Shown: in pieces, positions 30,056 to 38,249 of the stretch
Position numbering within the stretch: the stretch's first letter is position 1
Layout of the letters: each line of letters begins with the position of its first letter
Assembly: GCF_001258055.1 (NCBI RefSeq)
Contig: NZ_CVRM01000011.1
Span: 889,739 to 953,738, forward strand
Length of the DNA: 64,000 nucleotides
Reading direction: 5' to 3'
Origin: Phaeobacter italicus
Lineage (GTDB): Bacteria; Pseudomonadota; Alphaproteobacteria; Rhodobacterales; Rhodobacteraceae
Program-made: the position numbers and the translations under genes
Notes under the pieces: model-generated
What the model was told of the DNA's origin: nothing
Databases searched by the model: none
What the model saw: the letters and a program-made list of their open reading frames with translations, nothing else

Positions 30056-30463
30056 TCAGCCGTCCTCTACCCGTGCGGCAAAGCGCAGGGCGATGCGGCG
30101 GCCCCCGGATTTCGTGCGATTGGCGACGGCCCGGTCAAACCAGAGACCGACAAGCCGCCCCCGGCTGAGCGTCAGCTGCGCCGCGGCCAGGCTGTCGCAG
30201 ATGGTGGCTGCGATGCCCTTTGCCCCGGCGAAGCCTGCGGTATCGGTGTGGATTGCGATCTCGACCAGATGGCGCGCGCCTGCGCCACTGCGATCAGAGC
30301 GGTCCTGCACATCCTCCGGGCCGAGGGTCACATAGGTCTGGGGCAGCGCCCCGGCCGGCAGCGCATCATAGATCGCCGTGCCCACCTGCGCCGCAAGCGC
30401 GGCGTCAGTGCTCAGATGCTGATAGATTGCCTGCTGCAACGGCAGGGCCAAGGCATAGGTCAT
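30056..30463 (-). CDS. GTA gp8, tail terminator (DUF3168)
   Basis: A 135-residue DUF3168 protein: LPLQQAIYQHLSTDAALAAQ, then YDALPAGALPQTYVTLGPED. It caps the tail tube and joins it to the head-tail connector. The ATG overlaps the gp7 stop as ATGA. A 100-base gap follows before gp9. Confidence 0.92.
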   Translation of the reverse strand: MTYALALPLQQAIYQHLSTDAALAAQVGTAIYDALPAGALPQTYVTLGPEDVQDRSDRSGAGARHLVEIAIHTDTAGFAGAKGIAATICDSLAAAQLTLSRGRLVGLWFDRAVANRTKSGGRRIALRFAARVEDG

Positions 30464-30828
30464 GCGGTGGTCTCCTCTGTCACGAAACAGGTCAGGTAGC
30501 GTTGATCGGGGTCGCCCTCTGCCACGGCATCAATGCGAAAGATCCGGCCCCCGTCGCGAAACCGCTGATCCGGGCGTGGTCTGGCGCTGTGGCCCACCGG
30601 AGCCGCGCGCAATGTGATGCGGTAGCGTTGCAGCGACAGGCTGGTGCCCAGCCGATCGGTGCTGCGCCCGCTGAGCGCGCGCATCTCGCACCAATGTTCA
30701 CCAAGCACCTGCCAGGCCTCGACATGACCGCCCGCGCCATCCGAGGTGCGGCGGGGATCTTCGAGCATCAGGCGGCGCGACAGCCGGGGTTTCAACGGGG
30801 CGCGATAGGGGATGGGTTTGCCAGCCAT
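30460..30828 (-). CDS. GTA gp7, head-tail stopper
   Basis: A 122-residue head-closure protein with RRLMLEDPRRTSDGAGGHVE and GRIFRIDAVAEGDPDQRYLT, typical of the phage head-tail joining family. It sits between adaptor gp6 and terminator gp8 and overlaps gp8 by 4 bases. Confidence 0.92.
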   Translation of the reverse strand: MAGKPIPYRAPLKPRLSRRLMLEDPRRTSDGAGGHVEAWQVLGEHWCEMRALSGRSTDRLGTSLSLQRYRITLRAAPVGHSARPRPDQRFRDGGRIFRIDAVAEGDPDQRYLTCFVTEETTA

Positions 30829-30829
30829 G

Positions 30830-31447
30830 TCACTGCCCTCCTTTCAGGATAGGACGCGCGCCCAGTGTCACCCGCAGCGGGCGATAGCGTTCGATCAGGG
30901 AGCTGACGCCAAAGGGCATACAGCCCCCCTGCAGGCGCAGATCATCGCGGTATTCGTAGTAATGCGCCGCCAGCATCAAGACCGCCTGTGCCAGATCGCC
31001 GGGCACTGCGGCCCAGCTGCCGGCAAGCCCCGCGCGCAGCGTAATGCGGATCTGTCCGTTGCGGGGAATGGCCGGCAGGGTGGTGCCGGTTGCACATAGG
31101 CGCGGCTGATGGCTGTCCGGCTCCAGCCGGTAGTGGCTGGCGGGGATCTCTGTCTCTGCGCCCTGGGCGTCAACCGCGGTCAGGGTTGCCACGGTCTGAA
31201 CCGGGGCCAGCGGCAGCACATCCACCGCCGGTGTCTGCCAGCGGCTGACCAAGAGGGCAAAATCGCGGGCCAGGATCACCTTGGCGGTGCGTGCCTCGAT
31301 CGCGGTGATCGCCGCGCGCAGATAGCCCAGCAGAACCTCATCCTGCAGCCCGCTTTCGTCAAACCCTGTCCCCAGCCGCAGATGCGCCTTGAACGCCTCT
31401 TTGGGCAGCACCTCCTCCGGGATGGGTGTCAGTTCACTCAACATCAT
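30830..31447 (-). CDS. GTA gp6, head-tail adaptor
   Basis: A 205-residue connector protein opening MMLSELTPIPEEVLP, followed by FKAHLRLGTGFDES, the usual start of the family. It contains AAITAIEARTAKVILARDFAL and a QAVLMLAAHYYEYRD helix near the C-terminus. It forms the ring under the portal. The start at 31447 was chosen by family pattern; a longer in-frame start has no such support. Confidence 0.92.
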   Translation of the reverse strand: MMLSELTPIPEEVLPKEAFKAHLRLGTGFDESGLQDEVLLGYLRAAITAIEARTAKVILARDFALLVSRWQTPAVDVLPLAPVQTVATLTAVDAQGAETEIPASHYRLEPDSHQPRLCATGTTLPAIPRNGQIRITLRAGLAGSWAAVPGDLAQAVLMLAAHYYEYRDDLRLQGGCMPFGVSSLIERYRPLRVTLGARPILKGGQ

Positions 31448-31607
31448 CTTCACACTCCAAACGGTTGTCAGGTTTCGGTTTTCAGAAAAAAAGCGGGGGA
31501 TGGATGCGCGCGCTGAACCAGCGACGGACGAAGGAGGAGCAGCAAGACCACCAGCCCAGATCGCGCGCATCCGGTGGCGGGGTCGTGCCCCGCCATCAGG
31601 CTGCGCG

Positions 31608-32792
31608 TCAGCTCAGCCCGAATTTCAGCAGCTTGATCGCGGCAAAGTCGCTGACGTCACCGCCCACCCGTTTGGTGGCATAAAACAGAACATGGGGCTT
31701 GGCGCTGAAGGGATCCCGCAGCACCCGCAGGTCGGGGCGTTCGGCAATGGTGTAGCCTGCCGCAAAATCCCCGAAGGCCACTGCAAAGGCATTTGCATCG
31801 GCGTCCGGCATGTCCTCGGCAATTACCACGCGATACCCCATCAGCCGCGCAGGCTCTGCCGCGGCGAGACCATCGGACCACAGAAACCGGCCATCCGCGT
31901 CCTTCAGCTTGCGCAGGATCCCCGCGGTTTTGGAGTTCATCAAGAAGCTGGCATTGGCGCGGTACTGCGCCCCCAGCGCATAGACCAGCTCGATGATCGC
32001 ATCGCCATTGCCGATGTCGCCCTCGACGCCGGTGGTCGTGTAGCCGATGTTGCCCCAGCTCCAGCTGTTGTTGGCGATGGTCGGGTGCCACAGAATGCCG
32101 GTCGGTTTGTCGTTGCCGTCGCCGTTGATAAAGGCGGCCGCCTCCGCGCGGGAGAATTTGTCGGCGATCCGACCCGCCAGCCAGCCCTCAATGTCAAAGG
32201 CGCTGTCATCCAGCAGTCGCTGGGACGCCTTGGGCAGCGCCGACAGCTCATGTAGCGGAATGGTCACCCGGTCGATGACCGGCGTTGCGGTTTCGGCCAC
32301 GGGGCCGGTTTCATTGGCCCAGCCATGACCGATATCGCCATGGTCGATCAGCACGTCATAAGAGGTCGCCTCAACCGTCACCACCGACGCAACGGCGCGG
32401 ATGGAGGCGGTGCTGCTGAGCACGGATTTCACCGTCTCGGCTGTCTGCGGGTCGACCAGATAGCCGCCATCGCCGTTGACGGTTGTGCTCATGGCTTTGG
32501 CATCCAGGTCAAGCCCGCGCAGATCGCCATCATCGCCAGAGCGCAGATAGGCATCAAAGGCCTTTTGATGCGGCGCGGCGGCCATTTCGGAACTGGCAAG
32601 CGGTGGACGCTGCGGGGTATGGGATTTGCGATCCAGCATGGTCATTCGGTCCTCTGTCTGTTTCAAACGGGCTGCAACATCACCTTTGAAGCCGTTGAAT
32701 TCCTGAATGAATTCACCCACCGCCTGTTTCACCTCCTGAAGGGGTGGCAGGCTGGCTTCGGGCGACTGCGGTGTTGGGGGATGGTGGGTCAT
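31608..32792 (-). CDS. GTA gp5, major capsid protein (HK97 fold)
   Basis: A 394-residue capsid precursor. Residues 15-60 look like a coiled-coil delta domain (VGEFIQEFNGFKGDVAARLK) that the gp4 protease should remove. The HK97-type body includes FINGDGNDKPTGIL, ANASFLMNSKTAGILRKLKD and DFAAGYTIAERPDLRVLRDP. AAAGGA precedes the ATG. It lies directly after the protease gene, as in HK97-like phages. Confidence 0.96.
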   Translation of the reverse strand: MTHHPPTPQSPEASLPPLQEVKQAVGEFIQEFNGFKGDVAARLKQTEDRMTMLDRKSHTPQRPPLASSEMAAAPHQKAFDAYLRSGDDGDLRGLDLDAKAMSTTVNGDGGYLVDPQTAETVKSVLSSTASIRAVASVVTVEATSYDVLIDHGDIGHGWANETGPVAETATPVIDRVTIPLHELSALPKASQRLLDDSAFDIEGWLAGRIADKFSRAEAAAFINGDGNDKPTGILWHPTIANNSWSWGNIGYTTTGVEGDIGNGDAIIELVYALGAQYRANASFLMNSKTAGILRKLKDADGRFLWSDGLAAAEPARLMGYRVVIAEDMPDADANAFAVAFGDFAAGYTIAERPDLRVLRDPFSAKPHVLFYATKRVGGDVSDFAAIKLLKFGLS

Positions 32793-32867
32793 CGCGATGG
32801 TCCTTTGCGGTTTCAGGGCAGCATGGGGATCTGATTGCGCCAGATCCGAAGGGGCTTGTGAGCGCGC

Positions 32868-33479
32868 TCAGCCCGGTTGGGGCCGTGTGGTGCCAGTGCA
32901 GGCGCCACGAAGCAGCTCGCAGATTTCAAGCCACAGCCGGGTTTCGCGCGGGTCCGGCTCCGTGGTCTGTCGCGCGGCCTTTTGCTGGGTGTCCGTGCGG
33001 TTCAGCCGGGCAGATGACAGCATCGGAAAGGTGACCAGCGAGACCTCCCAAAGGTCCACCTCGCACAGTTCGCGCCCGCCGCCAGGCCGCGGGCTGGATT
33101 TGCGGGTGCGATAGCCGATCGACAGCCCGTCCAATGCGCCCGCCGCGATCAGGGCCGCCGCCTCTGCGCCCTTGTGGGTGCGCGTCAGGATGCGGCCTTT
33201 CACATGCAGACCACGGCTGTCTTCGGTGATCTCGTCCCACACGCCAATCGGTTGGGCCGGATCATGTTGCCACAGCATCTTGACCGAAGAGCCAAGCGCG
33301 GCGCGATCCTTGAGAGAGGCGGCATAGGCCCCCGGGCGCACCACATCACCGCCTTGATCGGGACGACCAAACAGGCTGGCATAGCCCGTGATTTCCACCG
33401 TGTCATCCGCCGCCTCTGCAATCCTGAGATCGCTGCCGAAGCGTGCGAATTTATGTTCCAAATGCGGACAGAACTGCAT
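32868..33479 (-). CDS. GTA gp4, prohead protease
   Basis: A 203-residue HK97-type prohead protease (peptidase family S78). The core includes ITGYASLFGRPDQGGDVV, KMLWQHDPAQPIG with a probable catalytic His, and LWEVSLVTFPM with the probable catalytic Ser. It matures the capsid by cutting the gp5 delta domain. The ATG at 33479 follows AGGAG; a GTG one codon earlier is less likely. Confidence 0.95.
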   Translation of the reverse strand: MQFCPHLEHKFARFGSDLRIAEAADDTVEITGYASLFGRPDQGGDVVRPGAYAASLKDRAALGSSVKMLWQHDPAQPIGVWDEITEDSRGLHVKGRILTRTHKGAEAAALIAAGALDGLSIGYRTRKSSPRPGGGRELCEVDLWEVSLVTFPMLSSARLNRTDTQQKAARQTTEPDPRETRLWLEICELLRGACTGTTRPQPG

Positions 33480-33514
33480 CACCTTCTCCTGTTATCTCAT
33501 TGAAACCATGTGCA

Positions 33515-33733
33515 TTACTGCACTGCCAAAAAGGACTGAAACGCCTGGGCAAGGATCACTGCGGCAACGCCATAGACCGTCAGCCAAAGCCGCCGCTCCA
33601 TCCGCTCCAGCATCATTTCCAGCTGTTCCTGGCGCCGCGTCATGGCCTGCTGCTGCACCTCTGCAATCCGTTCATGGGCGCTGAGGCGCAGACCGGGGGC
33701 GCATTCGAATGGCGGCGGGCTGAGGTCAGTCAT
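33515..33733 (-). CDS. GTA head formation protein, rcc01685 family
   Basis: A 72-residue protein, MTDLSPPPFECAPG, with a helical middle (RRQEQLEMMLERMERRL) and a C-terminal membrane helix (LTVYGVAAVILAQAF). It matches the small rcc01685-type protein between portal and protease in GTA clusters. The start overlaps the portal gene by 8 bases. Confidence 0.88.
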   Translation of the reverse strand: MTDLSPPPFECAPGLRLSAHERIAEVQQQAMTRRQEQLEMMLERMERRLWLTVYGVAAVILAQAFQSFLAVQ

Positions 33734-34919
33734 CACCTGCACCCTCCGCTATGGGAGGCAGGCCCAGCAGGCTGCGTTTTTCGGCGGCGGTCAGGAAATC
33801 GGCGCTGCTGACGCGGCGCCACTGGGCCTCGCGTTCGGCGGCAAGTGCAGGCACCTGATCAAGATCGGGTCGCAGCCGCAGCGCAGCGTCCCCACCCCGC
33901 GACAACCAGTCCGACAGCGCCGCCGTCACCCGCGCCACAAGGGGCAGAACCGTCAGGCGATAAAAGGCGCGGTTGGCCTCCTGATAGTTGGCATAGGTCG
34001 CATCCCCCGGCAGCCCCATCAGCATGGGCGGCACCCCAAAGGCCAACGCGATCTCGCGGGCGGCGGCCTCTTTGGTCTGTTGAAATTCCATGTCCGACGG
34101 GGAAAAGCCCATCGGCTTCCAGTCCAGCCCGCCCTCAAGAACCATCGGGCGACCGGCGTTGCGTGCGCCCTGATAGTTGGCCTCGATCTCTTCGCTCAGG
34201 CGGCGGAACTGATCCTCTGCCATCAGGCCCTGGCCGTCACCACCGCTCCACACCAACGCGCCCGAAGGACGCGCTGCATTATCGAGGAGCGCCTTTGACC
34301 AGCGCGACGCCGACGTATGCACATCCACCGCCATCGCCGCAGCCTGCATCGCTGAAAACCCGTAGTGGTCATCCTGAGGGTGAAAGCTGCGCAGATGGCA
34401 AATGGGCGCGCTGGCAGAGCGCACATCATAGCGGTGCCTGCGACCCGAAACCTCGTAGTCATAGGCCACCGGCCAGCCATCGGCACCGGGCACCACGCTC
34501 ATCCGGTCGGGGCGCAGGATATGCAGCTCAGTCGGCAGTGCGGACTGCGCCATGTCCTGACTGCCCGCGCCTTCGATGTAGGCATTGCCGCTCAGCAGCA
34601 GATGGCCAAACAGCGCTTCCAGAAATTCGGCCCGGCCCTGCCCGCAGTTGGGGCGGTCCAACAGGGCCAGGATCGGGTGGCTGTCATAGCGGCGATTGTC
34701 ATCCTGCAGAACCAGCGGCAGGGCGGCGGCGGCCTCGGCGATCATCTTGACCGCGCGGTAGCCGACGGGATTGGCAGCAAAGCCATTACGAGTGAGCGCC
34801 CCTGCGTCCCGTGGGCTCCACCCCGGAGCAGATGCACCGTGCCAGCCGATCACACGCGCGGGGGCGGCTGTCTTCGTTTCAACGGGCTTGGGTTTGCGCC
34901 GCAGGACGTCAAAGACCAT
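33726..34919 (-). CDS. GTA gp3, portal protein
   Basis: A 397-residue HK97-type portal protein. It begins MVFDVLRRKPKPVETK and contains NPVGYRAVKMIAEAAAALPL, LSGNAYIEG and REIALAFGVPPMLMGLPGDA, the last being a portal hallmark. It forms the DNA gateway at the head vertex and the docking site for terminase. An upstream in-frame extension of 42 residues is rejected because the family starts at MVFDVL. Confidence 0.96.
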   Translation of the reverse strand: MVFDVLRRKPKPVETKTAAPARVIGWHGASAPGWSPRDAGALTRNGFAANPVGYRAVKMIAEAAAALPLVLQDDNRRYDSHPILALLDRPNCGQGRAEFLEALFGHLLLSGNAYIEGAGSQDMAQSALPTELHILRPDRMSVVPGADGWPVAYDYEVSGRRHRYDVRSASAPICHLRSFHPQDDHYGFSAMQAAAMAVDVHTSASRWSKALLDNAARPSGALVWSGGDGQGLMAEDQFRRLSEEIEANYQGARNAGRPMVLEGGLDWKPMGFSPSDMEFQQTKEAAAREIALAFGVPPMLMGLPGDATYANYQEANRAFYRLTVLPLVARVTAALSDWLSRGGDAALRLRPDLDQVPALAAEREAQWRRVSSADFLTAAEKRSLLGLPPIAEGAGDD

Positions 34920-35180
34920 GGTCCATTCCTTTTGCCGGGCGGGCTGTCCGGGGCGTCTGATCGCCGGAGAGCCGGTTGCGTCTTGAGTGAGACCTTTATG
35001 CCGCGCAGATTTGAATGAAATTTGAGCGATGCGTTCGCACCCCATGCAACACCCGGCCCAAACCGTTGATAAAACGCATGAAACGCCCGTTGCATGGCGG
35101 GCGTTTCAAGGCGTGGTTCCGGGGCAGGCTCAGGTCCAGAGGTGCAGGCACAGGGCCAGAGGGTCAGGGACGGGTCGCTA

Positions 35181-36524
35181 TCAGATCATCCGAACTCGTG
35201 GCATCCGGTGCTGTGCGGCCGGGGTCAGCAGCAGTTCGTCCACCGCCCAGACCAGCGCGTCCAGCCGGTCCGGGGAGCCCTGCCCGAGATAGCCACGCGG
35301 GGTCATCTGACACATCTGATCCTCCAGCGCGCCAAGCCCCGGCAGATGGCGGACCCGCCCCTGTTCATAGAGGGCGGCCACCGGCTCTGCGCGGGCGCCC
35401 TTGCTGCGCGCGGCGTGACGTGGGCGGAATGGGACCAGCGGATCAATCTGGCGCAGCAGGCTTTCCACCAGCGCCCCGCCCTGATTGACCTCCGCCACCA
35501 CCCGATCCGCATCAAAGCGATGGGCGGCATCCACCACGGCCTGTGCCCAGACCAATGGCCGCGCCCCCTGCACCGTGCAATCAGCAAGCACATAGGCCCG
35601 CCAGTCCTGTGGCGGCCCCTGCAGCACGGCCCCCACAACGAGAATGCCGCAGGCGTCAGAGGATTTGCCAGCGCTCACCGCCGGGTCAACCGCCACAACC
35701 ACACGGTCCAGCGGCGGGGCGCTGCGCACCTGCGCGCCCACCAGACCGGCGTTGCACCACAATGCGCCCTCTACATCCTGCAAAAGGACCCCATCCAGTT
35801 CCTGCCGCCCCAGACGTGAGCCCGCGTAGCGGTTGCGCACCTCTTCGATGAAGGAGGTGGCGAGGTTGGCGCGATTGGCCTCTGTTGCGGCATGGGTCTG
35901 CACGGTGGACGGGCTCGCCAGCAGATCCCGCAGCACAGACACGTTGCGCGGCGTGGTGGTGACACAGACGCGCGGATCCGTGCCCAGTCGCAACGCAAAC
36001 TGCAGCATGTCCCAACTGTCCTGCCCGCGCTTCCATTTCGCCAGTTCATCCGCCCAGGCAGCGTCAAACTGCGGGCCGCGCAGGGCCTCCGGGTCGTGGG
36101 CGGAAAAGGCCTGCGCGGTGGCACCATTGGGCCAGATCAGCCGCCGCTCCGTCGCTTTCCATTGGGGACGGCGATCTGGTGGGGTACAGGCGAGAATGCC
36201 ACTGTCGCCCTGCACCATGACATCGCGCACCTGATCGTAGGTTTCCCCAAGCAAGGCGATACGCCGGGCGCGGCCTGCGGACAGGGGTGTTGACCCTTCG
36301 GCCAGCGCACGCACCCATTCGGCGCCTGCGCGTGTCTTTCCTGCGCCGCGTCCACCAAGGATGACCCAGCTGCGCCAGTCTCCTTTCGGGGCGCGTTGAT
36401 GCGGCAGGGACCACAGATCAAAGACATAAGGCATCGCGGCAAGATCATGGTCGCTCAGCCCGTTCAGAAAGGCCTGCTGCGCCGAGACTGGCGCCGAGGC
36501 GAGACAGGCGGCTTTCGATTTCAT
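35181..36524 (-). CDS. GTA gp2, terminase large subunit
   Basis: The packaging motor and nuclease. The ATPase Walker A motif is ILGGRGAGKTRAGAEW near the N-terminus. A Walker B-like QFDAAWADELAKW follows, and the nuclease domain begins at VVVAVDPAVSAG with an acidic metal ligand. In GTAs this enzyme cuts host DNA with little sequence preference and fills the head. The start is unclear because the N-terminus lies inside the gp1 gene. ATG 36524 (MKSKAACL) or ATG 36536 are both possible and neither has a clear ribosome binding site. The overlap with gp1 is 80-92 bases. Confidence 0.94.
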   Translation of the reverse strand: MKSKAACLASAPVSAQQAFLNGLSDHDLAAMPYVFDLWSLPHQRAPKGDWRSWVILGGRGAGKTRAGAEWVRALAEGSTPLSAGRARRIALLGETYDQVRDVMVQGDSGILACTPPDRRPQWKATERRLIWPNGATAQAFSAHDPEALRGPQFDAAWADELAKWKRGQDSWDMLQFALRLGTDPRVCVTTTPRNVSVLRDLLASPSTVQTHAATEANRANLATSFIEEVRNRYAGSRLGRQELDGVLLQDVEGALWCNAGLVGAQVRSAPPLDRVVVAVDPAVSAGKSSDACGILVVGAVLQGPPQDWRAYVLADCTVQGARPLVWAQAVVDAAHRFDADRVVAEVNQGGALVESLLRQIDPLVPFRPRHAARSKGARAEPVAALYEQGRVRHLPGLGALEDQMCQMTPRGYLGQGSPDRLDALVWAVDELLLTPAAQHRMPRVRMI

Positions 36525-36861
36525 CGCGGGCGGCATCAAGGTCGAGACCGGCAGCGGCCTGGTGGTCGTGGCTTTGTTCGACAAGGGTCTTCTCCACTTT
36601 CTGACTGTCACGGATCAGGCTTTCCAGCTTGGCAATGCGCGGCGTGCTGAGCGCCTCTTCTTCGCTGTCACATTGCAACCGGTAGAGCATCGCTTCGGCC
36701 TCCTGACGGAGCCGTTCGATGGAATCATGGAGCGACATCAACAGGCCGGAGGTCTTGGCCAGCCGGTGCTCCGGGCGCATGCTGGGCGCCCCAGAGCGAT
36801 GGGCCGGGGCCGCACTGCGCGACGGGGGCCTATGGCCGCTGTTGGAGTGGTAGGTTGTCAT
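36445..36861 (-). CDS. GTA gp1, terminase small subunit
   Basis: A 138-residue protein, first gene of the cluster. The N-terminus is basic and Ser/Pro-rich (RPPSRSAAPAHRS). The middle forms a helical hairpin (SLHDSIERLRQEAEAMLYRL, then KLESLIRDSQKVEKTLVEQS). This matches GTA gp1, shown to act as a small terminase-like partner of gp2. Its 3' end overlaps gp2 by at least 80 bases in another frame. The 180 bases upstream should contain the GTA promoter. Confidence 0.9.
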   Translation of the reverse strand: MTTYHSNSGHRPPSRSAAPAHRSGAPSMRPEHRLAKTSGLLMSLHDSIERLRQEAEAMLYRLQCDSEEEALSTPRIAKLESLIRDSQKVEKTLVEQSHDHQAAAGLDLDAARDEIESRLSRLGASLGAAGLSERAERP

Positions 36862-37040
36862 CTGTCGGGGCCTCTTTGGTTGGGGGCCTCCGTCCGGATC
36901 TGCTGCCCTATCAGACTGTCATGGCCCGGCAGATCCGTCAAATTCAGCGACCCAGCAACAGACCGCAGAGCATTGAAACACTTAGGTTTTCCTGTCAGCC
37001 CATTGCCAAGTCGTTAACCCGACGCGCAGGCATCGCAGAT

Positions 37041-37070
37041 AAAAAAAGGGACGCAACGGCGTCCCTTTCC
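37041..37070 (-). terminator. terminator of the fabF-mltG unit
   Basis: On the minus strand AAAGGGACGC and GCGTCCCTTT form a stem around a 4-base loop, with a TTTTTTT tail. It lies 25 bases after the mltG stop and separates it from the GTA promoter. Confidence 0.9.
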
Positions 37071-37094
37071 AATGGTTTAACGATGCACAGCGCA

Positions 37095-38249
37095 TCAGTT
37101 GTTGTTGCGCTCGGCTTCGATCTGGCGCCATTTGGCGACATTGCGATTGTGCTCTTCCAGGGTGACGGCAAAGGCATGTCCGCCGGTCCCATCGGCCACA
37201 AAGAAGATATAGTCGCTGTCCGCCGGGTTCACCGCCGCCTGCAGGCTGGCAAGACCGGGGTTGGCAATCGGGGTGGGTGGCAATCCCTCAATCACATAGG
37301 TGTTCCAAGGGGTTGCGCGGCGCAGTTCGCTCTGACGCAGGCCGCGGCCCAGCACACCTTCACCTTTGGTGACGCCATAGATCACCGTCGGGTCCGTCTG
37401 CAGACGCATGCCGCGGTTGAGGCGGTTGGTAAAGACCGCTGCCACCTCTGGCCGTTCCTCTGCAACGCCGGTTTCCTTTTCGATGATCGAGGCAAGGATC
37501 AGCATCTCTTCGGGCGAATTGACCGCAGCCCGATCAGAGCGTGATTCCCAGGCGGCGTTGATGCGCAGGATCTGACGTTCCTGCATCTCTGCCAGAATGT
37601 CAGCGCGGTTGTCGCCGGGGGCCACTTCGTAGCTGTCAGGCGCCAAGAGCCCCTCTGCCGGGCGCTCACCGGGATCCCCTTGCAGGATATCCATCGCCTT
37701 GAGCGACTCGACCACCTGCCAGCTGGTGACACCTTCGGCCAGCGCGATCCGATACCGGGTGTCGGCCTCGGCCTTCTTTTCGTTGTAGATCGCCGGAACC
37801 TCATCAGTGCCGGGCACGAATTCGGCGCGTTCGACAAAGCTGTTGGTCGCAGGATCCAGCTCGCGCACCTCTGCCAGCACGCGGGTCACACCCACGCGAT
37901 AGACGATTTCGGTGCCACAGCTGCTGGCGCCACCACGGGTGATCTGATCGGTGATCTCTGCCATCGACACGCCCGGCTGCAGCAGGTAGCTGCCGGCCTT
38001 CAACTGGCTGGTCTTGTCCGCATAACGCGCGCCAATGCGAAACATCGCATCAGAGCTGATGGCGCCCTGCTCTGCCAGATTGCGGCTGACCCGCGTCATG
38101 TTGGTGCCCGACGGCACCCGCAGGCAGATCGCGCTCTCCAGCGGGCCTTCGGAGGTGTATTGCGACTTGCCCCAGAGGATGACGCCGCCCAAAAGGAACA
38201 GCATCACCACCAGGACTGTCAGCATGTTAGAGGCGAGGCTGCGCCACAT
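37095..38249 (-). CDS. mltG: endolytic murein transglycosylase MltG
   Basis: A 384-residue inner-membrane enzyme that cuts nascent glycan strands in the periplasm and sets their length. One membrane helix lies at about 9-28 (LTVLVVMLFLLGGVILW). A LysM-like segment follows (SQLKAGSYLLQPGVSMAEI), then the YceG catalytic domain. The catalytic glutamate is in ILASIIEKETG, and the downstream RLNRGMRLQTDPTVIYG and NTYVIEGLPPTPIANPG segments are hallmarks. The ATG overlaps the fabF stop as TGATG, so fabF and mltG are coupled. Confidence 0.96.
   Translation of the reverse strand: MWRSLASNMLTVLVVMLFLLGGVILWGKSQYTSEGPLESAICLRVPSGTNMTRVSRNLAEQGAISSDAMFRIGARYADKTSQLKAGSYLLQPGVSMAEITDQITRGGASSCGTEIVYRVGVTRVLAEVRELDPATNSFVERAEFVPGTDEVPAIYNEKKAEADTRYRIALAEGVTSWQVVESLKAMDILQGDPGERPAEGLLAPDSYEVAPGDNRADILAEMQERQILRINAAWESRSDRAAVNSPEEMLILASIIEKETGVAEERPEVAAVFTNRLNRGMRLQTDPTVIYGVTKGEGVLGRGLRQSELRRATPWNTYVIEGLPPTPIANPGLASLQAAVNPADSDYIFFVADGTGGHAFAVTLEEHNRNVAKWRQIEAERNNN

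Larger units (their letters stand above)
21682..36861 (-). mobile_element. complete RcGTA-like gene transfer agent structural cluster
   Basis: Fifteen kilobases of same-strand genes in the order known for Rhodobacter capsulatus GTA: terminase small and large, portal, head formation, prohead protease, capsid, adaptor, stopper, tail terminator, tail tube, gp10, gp10.1, tape measure, distal tail, hub, peptidase, megatron, then DUF7742. No gene is broken. Many junctions are ATGA or TGATG overlaps. Such particles package random host DNA fragments of a few kilobases. The cluster lacks integrase, repressor and lysis genes, as expected for a domesticated GTA and not for a prophage. Confidence 0.95.

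Noticed and set aside
34920..35180. small gene between GTA gp2 and gp3
   Set aside because: Frames here are extensions of the portal frame or lack starts; relatives also have a gap here.
21682..36861. ordinary prophage
   Set aside because: No integrase, repressor, replication or lysis genes, and gene order is that of RcGTA.
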